Notes: generated by a model from the sequence alone, not told the origin. A stretch of 64,000 nt of DNA from Eudoraea chungangensis (GCF_029360665.1 NZ_JARDUB010000002.1:62001-126000), one strand, 5' to 3'. Shown: positions 26,999-37,102, counted from the stretch's first letter. Numbers and translations are program-made.

Positions 26999-27412
26999 AT
27001 GCAAAAAATGATAATCTTAATGATTATTGGGATTTTTCTTTGGTCTTCCAAAGGCTACTCACAAATAGAAGAAGACAAGGCTCTTCATTTTGCAGCTGGT
27101 GCTTTTGCCGGTGGGGCAGGTGCCCTAATTGCCTCCAAAATAACCAAAAGGAATAGATTCTGGACGGTTACTGGTTCCGTAGCAGGAAGTTTACTAGCCG
27201 GTCTTGCTAAGGAAGCAATAGACAAAGGGAATGGAGGAGAATGGGATAATGGAGATGTAGGTGCTACTGTTCTTGGAGGTGTAGTAGTGGGAGTTAGTAT
27301 TGAATTGTTTTCGAAGAAAGAAGGAAAATTTTACGTAAAAAGGGATAAGAAGAAAAAATCGAAAAAGAATACTATCGATACCACTGTATTAGATTTGCAG
27401 CCCGGATATTGA
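26999..27412 (+). CDS. Exported hypothetical protein with DKALHF motif
   Basis: The 137-residue protein has a signal peptide (IILMIIGIFLWSSKGYSQ) followed by EEDKALHFAAGAFAGGAGAL, then a Gly/Ala-rich, partly membrane-like core and a Lys-rich tail (KRDKKKKSKKN). The DKxxHF-Gly arrangement recalls YfiM/DUF2279-like and other small envelope proteins; that is a resemblance only. It converges with the GMC oxidoreductase gene 16 bp away and is divergent from galM. No function can be assigned. Confidence 0.7.
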   Translation: MQKMIILMIIGIFLWSSKGYSQIEEDKALHFAAGAFAGGAGALIASKITKRNRFWTVTGSVAGSLLAGLAKEAIDKGNGGEWDNGDVGATVLGGVVVGVSIELFSKKEGKFYVKRDKKKKSKKNTIDTTVLDLQPGY

Positions 27413-27428
27413 GAGGATATTTTTTTGC

Positions 27429-28976
27429 TTACAGGGATTTATCCACAATTCTTTCCGTTAAGGCCAGAGCACTCAAGGTGGTATTGGCATGACTTGAAGT
27501 AGGAAATACCGCAGAACCAGCAATCCATACATTGGATGTACCCCATACTTTACAATATTCATCAACTACCCCGTCTTCCTTACTTTTAGACATGCGCATG
27601 CCGCCACATTGATGGCTTGTGTCTCTAAATGTATTTAAAAAGGTACTGTTTGAAGGATGAATATCTTTAGGAATTTCTATTTCCGCCACTTCTAATTCTT
27701 TTAAGTAGTCGTTCAGTTCCATCGTCATATCGTGTACTGCCCGCATTTCTTCCCCATTCCAATCCCAGTGAATATGAACTTTATAAAGTCCGTTGGGCAG
27801 TTTTTCTTTTTTTGAAATGGTGATGTACGACTCTACAATTGGAATTTGTTCTGTCTGAACAATAACATATGTGCCTTCATCTGCTAATCGATGAACCCTA
27901 TTCTGAAGAAAATACTTTGTAGATAAACTAAATAGGTATCCTTTTATCTTGTTTATGTTTTTTATAAAAGTAACTAGATCATTTACTGTATTTCTTATGC
28001 CAAAATCTCTAATAAAGCTCCTAATTTCATTCACTACTTCCTCTTGCTTAGAGTAATAAATAAAGAAGGCAACGGCTCCATTTTGAAGTTTCGAGCGGTG
28101 TTTATCATTAAAAATAAAACGTTGCTGCACCCTGGTGCCTTTAATTATTCTTTCTTCGAAAAGCTTTTTGAACTTTTTATCGTTCCGAATTTTTAGTTTT
28201 CCAACCTCCCCTTTTAAATGGTCTTGGAAATATTGCCCAATATTTGGATTAGAACTCCATGGGACTTGGGTATTTAACTTTGTAGAAAGAAAGAATTGAT
28301 TAATACCTATAGTTCCCGAAGCAAAAATAAATTTTTCTCCTTTTACACTAAACTCTACACCATTAGTTGAGATACAGCGTAATTCTTCTGCACAGTCGTC
28401 CTTAAAACGCATTTCAAAGGCAGTGGTGTTTGTAATAATATTTACATTATCACTTTCAATTTCTTTTTTGAATAGACGTGAGAAATTTTGACTTTTGTGC
28501 TTTAATGTATGAATATAGGTGCTTTCTAGCTTGTGTTCCCCGTTTAACGATGTTCTAAATATGCGGTTGTAGTATTCTTTGGATGGAATTTGATTTATTC
28601 CTAAAGCCGCATACACGTCTGCATAGTATTTTCTGACTTCCTGATAGGATATGGGCCAATTCTGTCCTGGCCTTTTAAAATCAACCTCATCAAATTCAAC
28701 TAAAGCACCATACCAAGCAACGCTTGTACCTCCGATACCAGAATACCGGCTGTTTATTGTGCCTTGATGATCCTTTCCTATACTTTTTGAAGTTTCTTCA
28801 TTTCCATCTGCCATTGGATACTTGCCTCCCGCTTCGATCACCAAAATCGACTTCTTTGGATATTTCTTTCTCAGTCTTGAAGCCATATACAGTCCAAGAG
28901 TTCCCGCGCCGACTATGACAAAGTGAGAATCTAAGATATCCGATGCGCTGTCTATAGAATTACCGTTAAAAATCAT
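27429..28976 (-). CDS. GMC-family FAD oxidoreductase
   Basis: This 515-residue flavoprotein of the glucose-methanol-choline family has an N-terminal FAD motif FVIVGAGTLGLYMASRL and then VIEAGG. The middle region carries GIGGTSVAWYGALVEFDEVD. The C-terminal catalytic part has the His pair region: HQCGGMRMSK and SSHANTTLSALAL near the end. It oxidises an alcohol or sugar, but the substrate is not evident. No signal peptide is seen, so it is probably cytoplasmic. It is a lone minus-strand gene, flanked by a convergent small gene and a 400-bp gap. Confidence 0.87.
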   Translation of the reverse strand: MIFNGNSIDSASDILDSHFVIVGAGTLGLYMASRLRKKYPKKSILVIEAGGKYPMADGNEETSKSIGKDHQGTINSRYSGIGGTSVAWYGALVEFDEVDFKRPGQNWPISYQEVRKYYADVYAALGINQIPSKEYYNRIFRTSLNGEHKLESTYIHTLKHKSQNFSRLFKKEIESDNVNIITNTTAFEMRFKDDCAEELRCISTNGVEFSVKGEKFIFASGTIGINQFFLSTKLNTQVPWSSNPNIGQYFQDHLKGEVGKLKIRNDKKFKKLFEERIIKGTRVQQRFIFNDKHRSKLQNGAVAFFIYYSKQEEVVNEIRSFIRDFGIRNTVNDLVTFIKNINKIKGYLFSLSTKYFLQNRVHRLADEGTYVIVQTEQIPIVESYITISKKEKLPNGLYKVHIHWDWNGEEMRAVHDMTMELNDYLKELEVAEIEIPKDIHPSNSTFLNTFRDTSHQCGGMRMSKSKEDGVVDEYCKVWGTSNVWIAGSAVFPTSSHANTTLSALALTERIVDKSL

Positions 28977-29379
28977 ATCCGAAATTTAGTTTTAGACCTG
29001 TACTGATTTAAGTACGAGGTATTAAACACAAATTTTGAAAAATGTACTGTAAGTGAGATAGGATACAAACAAGGCAGAGAGTAAAGATGTAAAGATGGCT
29101 TATTCAATAGTCTTGTTGGTTTATTTATTGAACTATAAAGAGTTCAGAAATACATTTTTCTAAAGTATTTATAGTAGAATTAATAATATGTTTAATTATT
29201 TAACGAAAAAGTATTAAGAATATTGACTTATTGCGTTAAAGGCTAACATTTTATAAAATTAATAAAAAGTATTATATAACGCCAACACCATATTTTTAAA
29301 AGAATATTCTAGGGTTTAGAAATAGCGAAGCCTTAGTAGAGGTAGCTTTGACACACTAGATTGGCCACTATTAAATTAG
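28977..29379. other. Intergenic region, nothing recognisable
   Basis: This is 400 bp of very AT-rich sequence between the GMC oxidoreductase start and the corA stop. I see no frame of note, no tRNA and no obvious terminator. It should include the promoter of the GMC gene and the 3' end of the corA transcript. Confidence 0.5.
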
Positions 29380-30447
29380 CTAGAACCATCTCTTTCTTTT
29401 AAAATAATAGGCCATACCAAAAAACACCAATACCATTACACCCCAGAGAATGAAATAGCCATATGGATTATGAAGTTCAGGCATATAATCGAAATTCATG
29501 CCATAGACTCCAGCAATAAAACTCAAGGGGATGAATATGGTAGCAATAATAGTTAGTACTTTCATTACTTCATTCATTCGATTGCTTAAGGTTGTCATAT
29601 GCATATCCATCAGACTCCAAATAAGCTCTCTTTGTAAATCAATGCTTTCGGAAACCTGAATTATATGGTCGTGTAAATCTCGTATATATAACACAGTACT
29701 ATCGGATAATAGGGTTTGATCTACTTTATTCATTTGATTGACTACTTCTCTTAAAGGATAGACTGCTCTTCGAATTCTTAATATTTCTCGCTTTAAGGCA
29801 TGTATTTCCTGTACGAGATCCTTATTTGTATGTGGACTAAATAGGTTTTCCTCTAGGGCCTCTATTTTATCTCCCATTACTTCCATTAAACTAAAGTAAT
29901 TGTCTACAATAGCATCTATTAGTGTATAGAGCAAGTAATCTGCTCCCATAGAGCGTACTTTCCCCTTGCTATTTCTCAAGCGTTCTCTTAATTCGTCAAA
30001 AACATCCCCATCAGCTTCTTGAAAACTAAGCACATAGTTTTTCCCTTGAACAAAACTTACCGTTTCAAACCTTAGTTCTTGATCTTTGTTAAAATAGAGC
30101 ATTTTAACCACTATAAATAGATAGTCCGAGTGCTCTTCTAGCTTAGGTCTTTGTTTGGTGTTTGCAATATCCTCTAGGACTAATGGATGAATCAAAAAAT
30201 CTTTACCTAACCGGCCAATTTCTTTGGTATGATTTAGTCCATTAATATTTATCCAAGTAACTGTTTCCTTGTTCTCATACGAAAAAACCTCTTCTAGGTT
30301 TTTAAGGCGTTTTTCTTCAAATTGTAGCTTGTTATAGTCAAAGACATCAATAAAAAGACCTTTTTTAGACTTATTGCCAACGTAGGAAATGGTCCCTGGT
30401 GGTAAACCCGTGTTTATGTCAAGTGTTGAGTGGTGAATTTTTTTCAT
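29380..30447 (-). CDS. corA: Magnesium/cobalt transporter CorA
   Basis: This 355-residue divalent cation channel has a long N-terminal cytoplasmic domain. The stalk helix region (about residues 180-290) is rich in charged heptads. Two C-terminal membrane helices follow. The signature YGMNFDYMPEL (GMN motif) follows the first one (VLTIIATIFIPLSFIAGV), and the C-terminus is basic (YYFKRKRWF). The gene is divergent from dgoK and stands alone. Confidence 0.95.
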   Translation of the reverse strand: MKKIHHSTLDINTGLPPGTISYVGNKSKKGLFIDVFDYNKLQFEEKRLKNLEEVFSYENKETVTWININGLNHTKEIGRLGKDFLIHPLVLEDIANTKQRPKLEEHSDYLFIVVKMLYFNKDQELRFETVSFVQGKNYVLSFQEADGDVFDELRERLRNSKGKVRSMGADYLLYTLIDAIVDNYFSLMEVMGDKIEALEENLFSPHTNKDLVQEIHALKREILRIRRAVYPLREVVNQMNKVDQTLLSDSTVLYIRDLHDHIIQVSESIDLQRELIWSLMDMHMTTLSNRMNEVMKVLTIIATIFIPLSFIAGVYGMNFDYMPELHNPYGYFILWGVMVLVFFGMAYYFKRKRWF

Positions 30448-30614
30448 ATTGATACAAGGTAAGCTATTTCCAAATTGAAATTAATGCATTTATAATCACT
30501 TTTTATTTGCAAATTCTTTTTACGATTAAAGTTAGAAAAAGGGAACCAAGTAATTTATTTATCTTGTGGCCAGACAATAATTAATAACGGTATTTCCTTA
30601 CAATCCCCTAAATT

Positions 30615-31586
30615 ATGAATGTATCTGAACAAATAATCTGTTGCGATTGGGGAACATCCAATTTTCGGCTTTATTTGGTGGTAAGGGAATCGGGAGCAAT
30701 ACTGGAAGAGTATGCAGATTCCGACGGAATTGCAAAAGTAAATAGCACTTGGCAAGGAAATCCGACTTTAGAAAAAGTAGAATTTTTTAGATTTTTCTTA
30801 CAGGAAAAATTGGAAGATATTTCAAAAAACTGGAAAGCCACTCTGGCAAATTTGGATGTGGTTCTTTCGGGTATGGCATCCTCTTCCTTAGGTTTGATTG
30901 AAGTACCTTATACCTCGCTTCCATTTAATTTAAACATACCCAAATTAAATGTGAAATACTTAAAAAAAACTAATGCATACCGTAATGATTTGTATGTCTT
31001 TGGAGGGATAAAAAGCAATCATGACATTATTAGAGGGGAGGAGATTCAAATTTTGGGATTAAATGATTCTTTATCGATAAAAAAATACCTCTGCATTTTG
31101 CCAGGAACGCATTCCAAACATCTTTTTATAGACAAGGAAGAAGTGCTATCATTTAATACCTTTATGACGGGTGAAATCTTTGGATTGCTTAAAGAAAAGA
31201 GTATTCTAAAAAATTCTCTGTCAAATGACCGGGAGTTTAGTTTACAAGACAAAGCATATGTTGACGGAATAAGAGAGGGGTCAGAACAAAATCTTTTGGG
31301 AAGTCTCTTTAAAGTAAGAGCCAATCAGATACTTCACAATGTAGATAAAATAGCAAATGAGTCGTATTTAAACGGTCTGGTAATTGGTGCTGAATTAAAG
31401 GCAGTAATGGGATATAAAGGCCCTATTGTTCTCGCGGGCAGTGGAGTTTTCAGCTCCTTGTATGCACGGGCATTGGAAATCCTGAAACCAGATTTCGAAC
31501 TTATAAGAATCGATGATCAAGACATGCGTAAGGCGGTGCCCAGAGGACAACTTTTTCTAATGAATAAACTAAAAGTAAAGAAATGA
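30615..31586 (+). CDS. dgoK: 2-dehydro-3-deoxygalactonokinase
   Basis: The kinase phosphorylates 2-keto-3-deoxygalactonate in the De Ley-Doudoroff route for galactose or galactonate, which also serves agar/carrageenan-derived sugars in marine bacteria. The 323-residue product starts with an ASKHA-type phosphate loop (CCDWGTSNFRLYLV). It also has ILPGTHSKH (conserved in DgoK) and a C-terminal GLVIGAELKAVM and GSGVFSSLYARAL. It overlaps the aldolase gene by four bases, so the two steps are translationally coupled. Confidence 0.92.
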   Translation: MNVSEQIICCDWGTSNFRLYLVVRESGAILEEYADSDGIAKVNSTWQGNPTLEKVEFFRFFLQEKLEDISKNWKATLANLDVVLSGMASSSLGLIEVPYTSLPFNLNIPKLNVKYLKKTNAYRNDLYVFGGIKSNHDIIRGEEIQILGLNDSLSIKKYLCILPGTHSKHLFIDKEEVLSFNTFMTGEIFGLLKEKSILKNSLSNDREFSLQDKAYVDGIREGSEQNLLGSLFKVRANQILHNVDKIANESYLNGLVIGAELKAVMGYKGPIVLAGSGVFSSLYARALEILKPDFELIRIDDQDMRKAVPRGQLFLMNKLKVKK

Positions 31587-32212
31587 TTAAATTTTCTGAA
31601 GCATTATTTATCCAAGTGCCGGTTATTGGAATTTTAAGAGGTTATAGTCTTAAAGAAGTTCTGCAGATAGTAAAGGTGTACCAGCAAGAAGGTTTTACCA
31701 ATATTGAAATTACTATGAATACCCCGAATGCGACCGCTATAATTTCAGAGCTTTATAAACTCTATGGGGGTCAGTTAAATATTGGTGCAGGGACGGTTTT
31801 AACTAAAAAGCAGGTAGAAGAGGTGGTGAAGGCTGGAGCACAGTTTATTGTTAGTCCAATTACAGATATCTCGCTTATTGAATACTGTAATTCGATAAAT
31901 ACTCCGATATTTCCCGGGGCATACACCCCTTCGGAAATTTATAGTTGTTGGGAAGCCGGAGCCAGAATGGTTAAGGTATTTCCGGCCAGAGCTCTAGGAC
32001 CTTCATATATAAGCGATGTAATGGCACCGCTAGAACAGCTAGAATTAATGCCAACAGGCGGCGTTACCTTAGAGAATATACAAGCATTCAAAAATGCTGG
32101 TGCAATGGCCTATGGAATGGGGGGTTATTTGTTTAAAGATTCTTTTATTCAGACTAAATATTGGGAAAAGCTCTCAACACATCTAGGAAATTTCAAAAAA
32201 GCCTTATACTAG
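31583..32212 (+). CDS. dgoA: 2-dehydro-3-deoxy-6-phosphogalactonate / KDPG aldolase
   Basis: This class I aldolase of 209 residues cleaves 2-keto-3-deoxy-6-phospho sugars to pyruvate and glyceraldehyde 3-phosphate. The active-site Glu42 lies in IEITMNT, the Schiff-base Lys131 in MVKVFPA, and the phosphate-binding segment is PTGGVTLENI. GAGTVLTKKQV and FPGAYTPSEI are further family marks. Because it overlaps the kinase for the galactonate intermediate, the dgoA assignment is preferred over a general eda, but sequence alone does not separate them. Confidence 0.9.
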   Translation: MIKFSEALFIQVPVIGILRGYSLKEVLQIVKVYQQEGFTNIEITMNTPNATAIISELYKLYGGQLNIGAGTVLTKKQVEEVVKAGAQFIVSPITDISLIEYCNSINTPIFPGAYTPSEIYSCWEAGARMVKVFPARALGPSYISDVMAPLEQLELMPTGGVTLENIQAFKNAGAMAYGMGGYLFKDSFIQTKYWEKLSTHLGNFKKALY

Positions 32213-32393
32213 CATAAAGAATACTTCTCAAAATAATCTTTTTAAAATTACTTACGAGTATTCCTTACTATTTTCTTTAAATTGTAGGTATGATTGTTAG
32301 GATATAAATAGAGGCCATAGGAATCTTATTTCTAAGCCTATTTATTATTTAAAGTGCGACTTTCATTTTCCACTTTTCTAAAGATAGAATTAA

Positions 32394-34304
32394 ATGAATC
32401 TAAATGCCAAAATTCCCACAGGACCGCTAGAACAAAAGTGGCAAAATTACCAGCTTAAATCGCAACTTATCAATCCTGCAAACAAGAAAAAGCTAAAGGT
32501 AATTGTAGTTGGATCTGGTTTAGCTGGTGCAGGGGCCGCTTCAACCTTGGCCGAATTGGGATATGACATAGATTGTTTTTGCTACCAGGATTCTGCGCGA
32601 AGAGCTCATTCGGTAGCAGCTCAGGGAGGGATAAATGCTGCTAAAAATTACCAACATGACGGGGACAGTGTATACAGAATGTTCTATGACACCCTAAAAG
32701 GGGGAGACTTTAGATCTAGAGAGGCCAATACCTATAGATTGGCAGAACTTTCAGCTCCGCTTATTGATCATTATGTACAACAAGGGGTTCCTTTTGCCAG
32801 AGAATATGGAGGCACTTTAGTTAATAGAAGTTTTGGAGGAGTACAGGTACAGCGAACTTTTTATGCAAGAGGGCAAACCGGGCAGCAATTATTACTTGCT
32901 GCCTACTCTCAGCTGTATAAGATGGTAAAGGCCAAAAAAGTTACAATGCATCCCCGAACAGAGATGCTAGATTTAGTGGTAATTGATGGAAAGGCAAAAG
33001 GCATTATAGTTCGGGATTTGGTTAGTGGGGAGCTTAAAAAATTTGCCGCGGATGCTGTTGTTTTGGCTACGGGCGGATATTCTAGGGTATTTAGACTATC
33101 AACTCTGGCTATAGGATGTAATGGCAGTGCTATCTGGAAAGCACATAAGAGAGGTGCATTTTTCGGAGCACCCAGTTTTACGCAAATCCATCCAACGGCC
33201 CTGCCTCAGACTAGCGAGGCCCAGTCCAAGCTTACTTTAATGTCGGAGTCTTTGAGAAATGACGGCCGTATTTGGGTTCCAAAAACGACAAACGAAGATC
33301 GAAAGGCAAACGATATACCTGAACAAGAACGCGATTATTACTTGGAAAGAAGATACCCAAGTTTTGGAAATCTCGCACCCAGAGATATCGCATCTAGAGC
33401 GGCAAAAGAGCGTATTGATGCTGGTTTTGGTGTAGGTAGGTTAAAAAATGCCGTCTATCTAGACTTTAAACATGCCATAGAAAAGTTTGGATTAGAAACT
33501 ATAAAAGATCGTTATGGGAATTTGTTTAAAATGTACAAAAAGATTACCGGAATTGATGCTTATCTAGAGCCCATGCAAATTTCTCCTGCGGCCCATTTTT
33601 CCATGGGAGGTTTATGGGTAGACTACGAATTAATGACCACGATACCCGGTTTATATGCCATTGGAGAATGTAATTTTTCGGATCATGGAGCAAATCGCTT
33701 GGGAGCAAATTCTTTATTGCAGGCTAGTGTGGATGGGTATTTCATTTTACCAAATACTATTAATAACTATTTAGCTAAGGAAATAAAGGAAAACCATCCA
33801 GATATTTCACATCCAAAGTTTGAGGAAGCTGAAAAGGAAATAAGGCAGCAAATACAAAAAATCATGGCAATCAGAGGCACAAAAACAGTTGATCATTTTC
33901 ACAGAGAGTTAGGAAAGGTAATGTGGAACAATTGTGCGATGAGCAGAAGTAAAAAAGGTTTGGAAGAAGCCATTAAAGAAATAAAACAAATCCGTGAAGG
34001 TTTTTGGGAAGATGTAAAAATTACTGGGTCTGCCGATGAATTAAATCCAGAATTAGAAAAGGCTTTAAGGCTGGCAGATTTTATAGAACTAGGTCTTTTA
34101 ATGTGCACAGATGCCTTAGAAAGAAAGGAATCTTGTGGAGCACATTTTAGAGAGGAGTTTCAAACAGAAGACGGAGAGGCATTAAGAATGGATGAAGATT
34201 ATTCCTTTGTGTCTGCTTGGGAATTTGAAAAAGGAAATTTTAGACTACACAAAGAGAAACTAGAATTTGAATTTGTTAAACCATCGGTAAGAAGCTATAA
34301 GTAA
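32394..34304 (+). CDS. sdhA: Succinate dehydrogenase/fumarate reductase flavoprotein subunit
   Basis: This 636-residue FAD subunit oxidises succinate or reduces fumarate at the membrane. It has an FAD motif ([20 protein letters not shown]) and [11 protein letters not shown] with the flavin-linking His72. Substrate residues lie in the HPTALPQ and [12 protein letters not shown] region, and a C-terminal capping region follows. The next gene is the iron-sulfur subunit. The canonical Bacteroidota order sdhC-sdhA-sdhB is broken: the 181 bp upstream holds no cytochrome b gene. Some positions also differ from the commonly conserved form ([19 protein letters not shown] where GYGNV-FLSTNAMG is usual), so this may be a second, divergent copy. 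Confidence 0.92.
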   Translation: MNLNAKIPTGPLEQKWQNYQLKSQLINPANKKKLKVIVVGSGLAGAGAASTLAELGYDIDCFCYQDSARRAHSVAAQGGINAAKNYQHDGDSVYRMFYDTLKGGDFRSREANTYRLAELSAPLIDHYVQQGVPFAREYGGTLVNRSFGGVQVQRTFYARGQTGQQLLLAAYSQLYKMVKAKKVTMHPRTEMLDLVVIDGKAKGIIVRDLVSGELKKFAADAVVLATGGYSRVFRLSTLAIGCNGSAIWKAHKRGAFFGAPSFTQIHPTALPQTSEAQSKLTLMSESLRNDGRIWVPKTTNEDRKANDIPEQERDYYLERRYPSFGNLAPRDIASRAAKERIDAGFGVGRLKNAVYLDFKHAIEKFGLETIKDRYGNLFKMYKKITGIDAYLEPMQISPAAHFSMGGLWVDYELMTTIPGLYAIGECNFSDHGANRLGANSLLQASVDGYFILPNTINNYLAKEIKENHPDISHPKFEEAEKEIRQQIQKIMAIRGTKTVDHFHRELGKVMWNNCAMSRSKKGLEEAIKEIKQIREGFWEDVKITGSADELNPELEKALRLADFIELGLLMCTDALERKESCGAHFREEFQTEDGEALRMDEDYSFVSAWEFEKGNFRLHKEKLEFEFVKPSVRSYK

Positions 34305-34310
34305 GTGCAT

Positions 34311-35054
34311 ATGAAAGTATTGTTTAAAATCTGGAGACAAGAGGGGTACTCGGAAAAAGGGAAGTTACATGATTATGAAGTAGATGGTCTCACGGAAGAC
34401 ATGTCTTTTTTGGAAGCCCTAGATCATCTTAATGAGTTATTAGTCCTCAAGGGGGAGAAGGTAATTGCCTTTGAATATGATTGCCGAGAAGGCATATGCG
34501 GTCAGTGTGGGGTTTTTATTAATGGCCGTGCCCATGGACCTCATAATAATATTACTACCTGTCAATTACATATGCGGAGTTTTAAGGATGGAGACACTAT
34601 TATTGTAGAACCATGGAGGGCAACGTCTTTTCCTGTCATTAAAGACCTTATGGTAGATAGGTCTGCCCTGGACCGGATCATTGAAAACGGCGCTTACATA
34701 AGTTCCAAAACCGGAACGGCACCCGAGGCCAACGCTATCCCAATCCCCAAAGAGTTGGCAGACAGGGCCATGGATGCTGCGGCGTGTATTGGATGCGGGG
34801 CATGTGTTGCCACATGTAAGAATGCCTCGGCGGCCTTGTTTACCTCGGCCAAGATTAACCACCTAAATAACCTGCCACAAGGAAAAGCAGAACAACATAG
34901 AAGAGTAAAAGAAATGACTTTTCAGATGGATAAAGAAGGGTTTGGCAGCTGTACTTTTACGGGTGCATGTGAAGTAGAATGCCCTGAAGGTATTTCTATT
35001 CTTAACATTGCAGAAATGAACGGGAGGCGGATTAAGGCAGAATTAAGAGATTAA
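34311..35054 (+). CDS. sdhB: Succinate dehydrogenase/fumarate reductase iron-sulfur subunit
   Basis: The 247-residue electron-transfer subunit carries three clusters. A [2Fe-2S] site is formed by CREGICGQC plus a downstream Cys in TTCQLH. The ferredoxin-like domain has AACIGCGACVATCKN and CTFTGACEVECPEG. A GTG at 34305 is in frame and immediately follows the sdhA stop, but the ATG at 34311 (MKVLFKIWRQEG) is the better start. It is tightly coupled to sdhA. No membrane-anchor gene follows; the next gene is on the other strand. Confidence 0.93.
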   Translation: MKVLFKIWRQEGYSEKGKLHDYEVDGLTEDMSFLEALDHLNELLVLKGEKVIAFEYDCREGICGQCGVFINGRAHGPHNNITTCQLHMRSFKDGDTIIVEPWRATSFPVIKDLMVDRSALDRIIENGAYISSKTGTAPEANAIPIPKELADRAMDAAACIGCGACVATCKNASAALFTSAKINHLNNLPQGKAEQHRRVKEMTFQMDKEGFGSCTFTGACEVECPEGISILNIAEMNGRRIKAELRD

Positions 35055-35078
35055 AACTTAATAGCAGGAGGTAGAAAA

Positions 35079-35102
35079 GGTCCTAACTTAGAGTCAGGAC
35101 CC
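35079..35102. terminator. Possible shared terminator after sdhB
   Basis: GGTCCT and AGGACC form a perfect 6-bp inverted repeat around an 11-base loop, between the converging sdhB and rhodopsin-remnant genes. There is only a short T tract, so it is tentative. Confidence 0.35.
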
Positions 35103-35116
35103 GGGTTATTTGTTAA

Positions 35117-35521
35117 TTAGGCTTCGACTTTTTTTCGCGAAGCTACAGCCGCGGCATATACTACAAGTCCAAAACCAATTTTGTTTATGGCGTCACCGAT
35201 ATTATAGATTACATCCATATTGAGTCCTTCAAAAATACCGTCATACCATCCGGTAGTTCCGTCCATATATCCAATAGGATAGATAGCCCATCCTACTAAT
35301 ACAAACCAGCATAACATTTTGTGTGCTTGCAGTACCGATCCACCAGCCTTGATGGCAAGTTTTTTTGCGGTACCAAACCAAATCTCGTATACTATGTAGA
35401 AATAGGCAATTCCTGAAACAAGTCCCCATAGTACTGGTCCTGAGCCTGAAGTGTATACGGCTTCTCCAAAGTAACCCGTAATTAGCAATATTGAAACTAA
35501 GGTTATTTTGATATTTTCCTT
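35117..35521 (-). pseudogene. Proteorhodopsin remnant, C-terminal half (helices 5-7)
   Basis: The frame is open from 35521 to the stop at 35117 but has no ATG; the only start-like codon is a TTG at 35488 that would give 123 residues. The peptide matches the end of a flavobacterial proteorhodopsin. LITGYFGEAV begins helix 5, FYIVYEIWFG ends it, and LCWFVLVGWAIYPIGYMDG is helix 6. In helix 7, NIGDAINKIGFGLVVY carries the retinal-binding Lys (residue 103 of the fragment). Helices 1-4, with the proton acceptor and donor of helix 3, are absent: the upstream sequence is the end of an intact DUF418 gene. It cannot pump protons alone, so I read it as a deletion remnant. Confidence 0.8.
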
Positions 35522-36816
35522 TTAAAAGGTTGCACCTGCTTGTAAGTTAGTGTCCGCCATAACCATTCTAATGGTCCAAATCTGTAGTACTTAAGCCAAA
35601 TAGGACTAATTATTAATTGGAAGATCCAAATTGAAATAACAACATAATACAATTCGTATCGCTGTAGTTTTCCAAACATTGAAAAGCCAATCCCAGTAAA
35701 AATTATGGCACAAATAACCGAATGCATTATATAATTGGTTAGCGCCATACGCCCTACTGCGGCCAAAGAATTCTTTAACACAGAAATAATATTGAGTTTG
35801 CAAAATATCATGACTAGGCCAATATGGCCAAAGGAAACTGCAATACGTCCTATGGCATAAGTAAGTTCAGCTTTCTGAAAGGCCTCTAATGAAAAATTAC
35901 TATTTAATACAGTCATAGTTTCATAATAATTAACAGAGAGCCCTATTCCATATCCAATAAGAATCATTTTGAGGTAGGATTTGTAACTCAATTCGGCAGT
36001 AATAACCCTAAGTTTATACAAGGCTATTCCCAATAGCATCATGGCCAATATGTCCCAGGGATTATGATCGTAGTTATATTCACTTTGCAAGAACCTGTTT
36101 ACTGGTGCAAGAAATAGAACAACATCGAAGTAGCCTTTATGCATACTTTCGGTATTTTCCTTCACTTCCTCAGGAGGTGTTTTGTATTCAGACACCAAGG
36201 CTTCCCAGGCCGTGCTACCTTTTTTAATATCTTCGGGAATTGTTGTTTCATCTGAATAAGTCTTAGCTAGCTCATATTGCTCTAGGTACTTCATATTCTT
36301 GGAATATTCATAGACCCCCAAAGCCATCCCAAAGAGTGTAAGGACTGCTGCAGCAAGTATTAATTTCTTAGGAGAAGTGTCTCGGAAGGGAAATAAAAAT
36401 AGCCCGTAAAGTCCATAAGCAAATAAAATATCTCCAACCCACAAGATTAAATACCCGTGAATTATTCCAAAAATTAGTAGCCAGATAGTGCGTCGATAAT
36501 AAATATCTGCAACCTCAAGCCCGCCACCTTTTTTAATCATTCTTGAGGTCATTAGGACCATTCCTACCCCAAAAAGCATTGAAAACATAGCTCTCATAGT
36601 GCCTTCAAAAAACATATTATTCATGATCCAGACATAGAGATTATATCCTTCTGAACCGCCCTGGACGGTTGGGTCTACATAAGCCCAAAGTACCAGACCG
36701 AATCCGGTTATATTCATTAATAAGATGCCAAGAAGGGCAACACCTCTTAAGACATCAAGAGACTTAATTCTTTCAGCGCCTGATACAGGGCCAAGTTGGT
36801 TTATTTTTTGGTTCAT
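35503..36816 (-). CDS. DUF418 multi-pass membrane protein
   Basis: This polytopic membrane protein of about 437 residues (from ATG 36816, MNQKINQLGP) belongs to the DUF418/acyltransferase-like group. The N-terminal segment IKSLDVLRGVALLGILLMNI is diagnostic, and the C-terminal DUF418 domain ends FGPLEWLWRTLTY. About ten hydrophobic segments are visible. Its function is unknown; members are suspected to modify or transport envelope components. An upstream in-frame ATG at 36849 exists but adds a non-conserved leader. Its last 19 bases overlap the start of the rhodopsin remnant in another frame, marking the deletion junction. Confidence 0.85.
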   Translation of the reverse strand: MNQKINQLGPVSGAERIKSLDVLRGVALLGILLMNITGFGLVLWAYVDPTVQGGSEGYNLYVWIMNNMFFEGTMRAMFSMLFGVGMVLMTSRMIKKGGGLEVADIYYRRTIWLLIFGIIHGYLILWVGDILFAYGLYGLFLFPFRDTSPKKLILAAAVLTLFGMALGVYEYSKNMKYLEQYELAKTYSDETTIPEDIKKGSTAWEALVSEYKTPPEEVKENTESMHKGYFDVVLFLAPVNRFLQSEYNYDHNPWDILAMMLLGIALYKLRVITAELSYKSYLKMILIGYGIGLSVNYYETMTVLNSNFSLEAFQKAELTYAIGRIAVSFGHIGLVMIFCKLNIISVLKNSLAAVGRMALTNYIMHSVICAIIFTGIGFSMFGKLQRYELYYVVISIWIFQLIISPIWLKYYRFGPLEWLWRTLTYKQVQPFKRKISK

Positions 36817-37102
36817 TTGGGTTGGTTTTTTAAAAATTGAAATAATCATGAAATAGGCATTTCATTTTTTCAGGATTAAGGTACATTAATTATTCCCGAG
36901 TATAAACAAATATGTACTACTGTATTCCCAAACTTTTTGAATGAATTTGTAGAATCTTAAAAGTATAGCCTTGTATATGTAAAAACCTCCAATCCTGCTT
37001 CTAGATTTTTAAGGATATATGGTCTAACTCTTTCCTTGCAAATAATACGCCAATGCCCTGCTAACAAGGGATGATACTATTTCTCGTAAGTCCAAGATGG
37101 AT

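Noticed and set aside
34305-34310. GTG start for sdhB directly after the sdhA stop
   Set aside because: The ATG six bases later gives the usual N-terminus; the GTG adds two residues without support.
35117-35488. Functional small rhodopsin from the TTG at 35488
   Set aside because: It lacks helices 1-4 and the helix-3 acids; the frame is open upstream without a start, as expected for a truncated gene.
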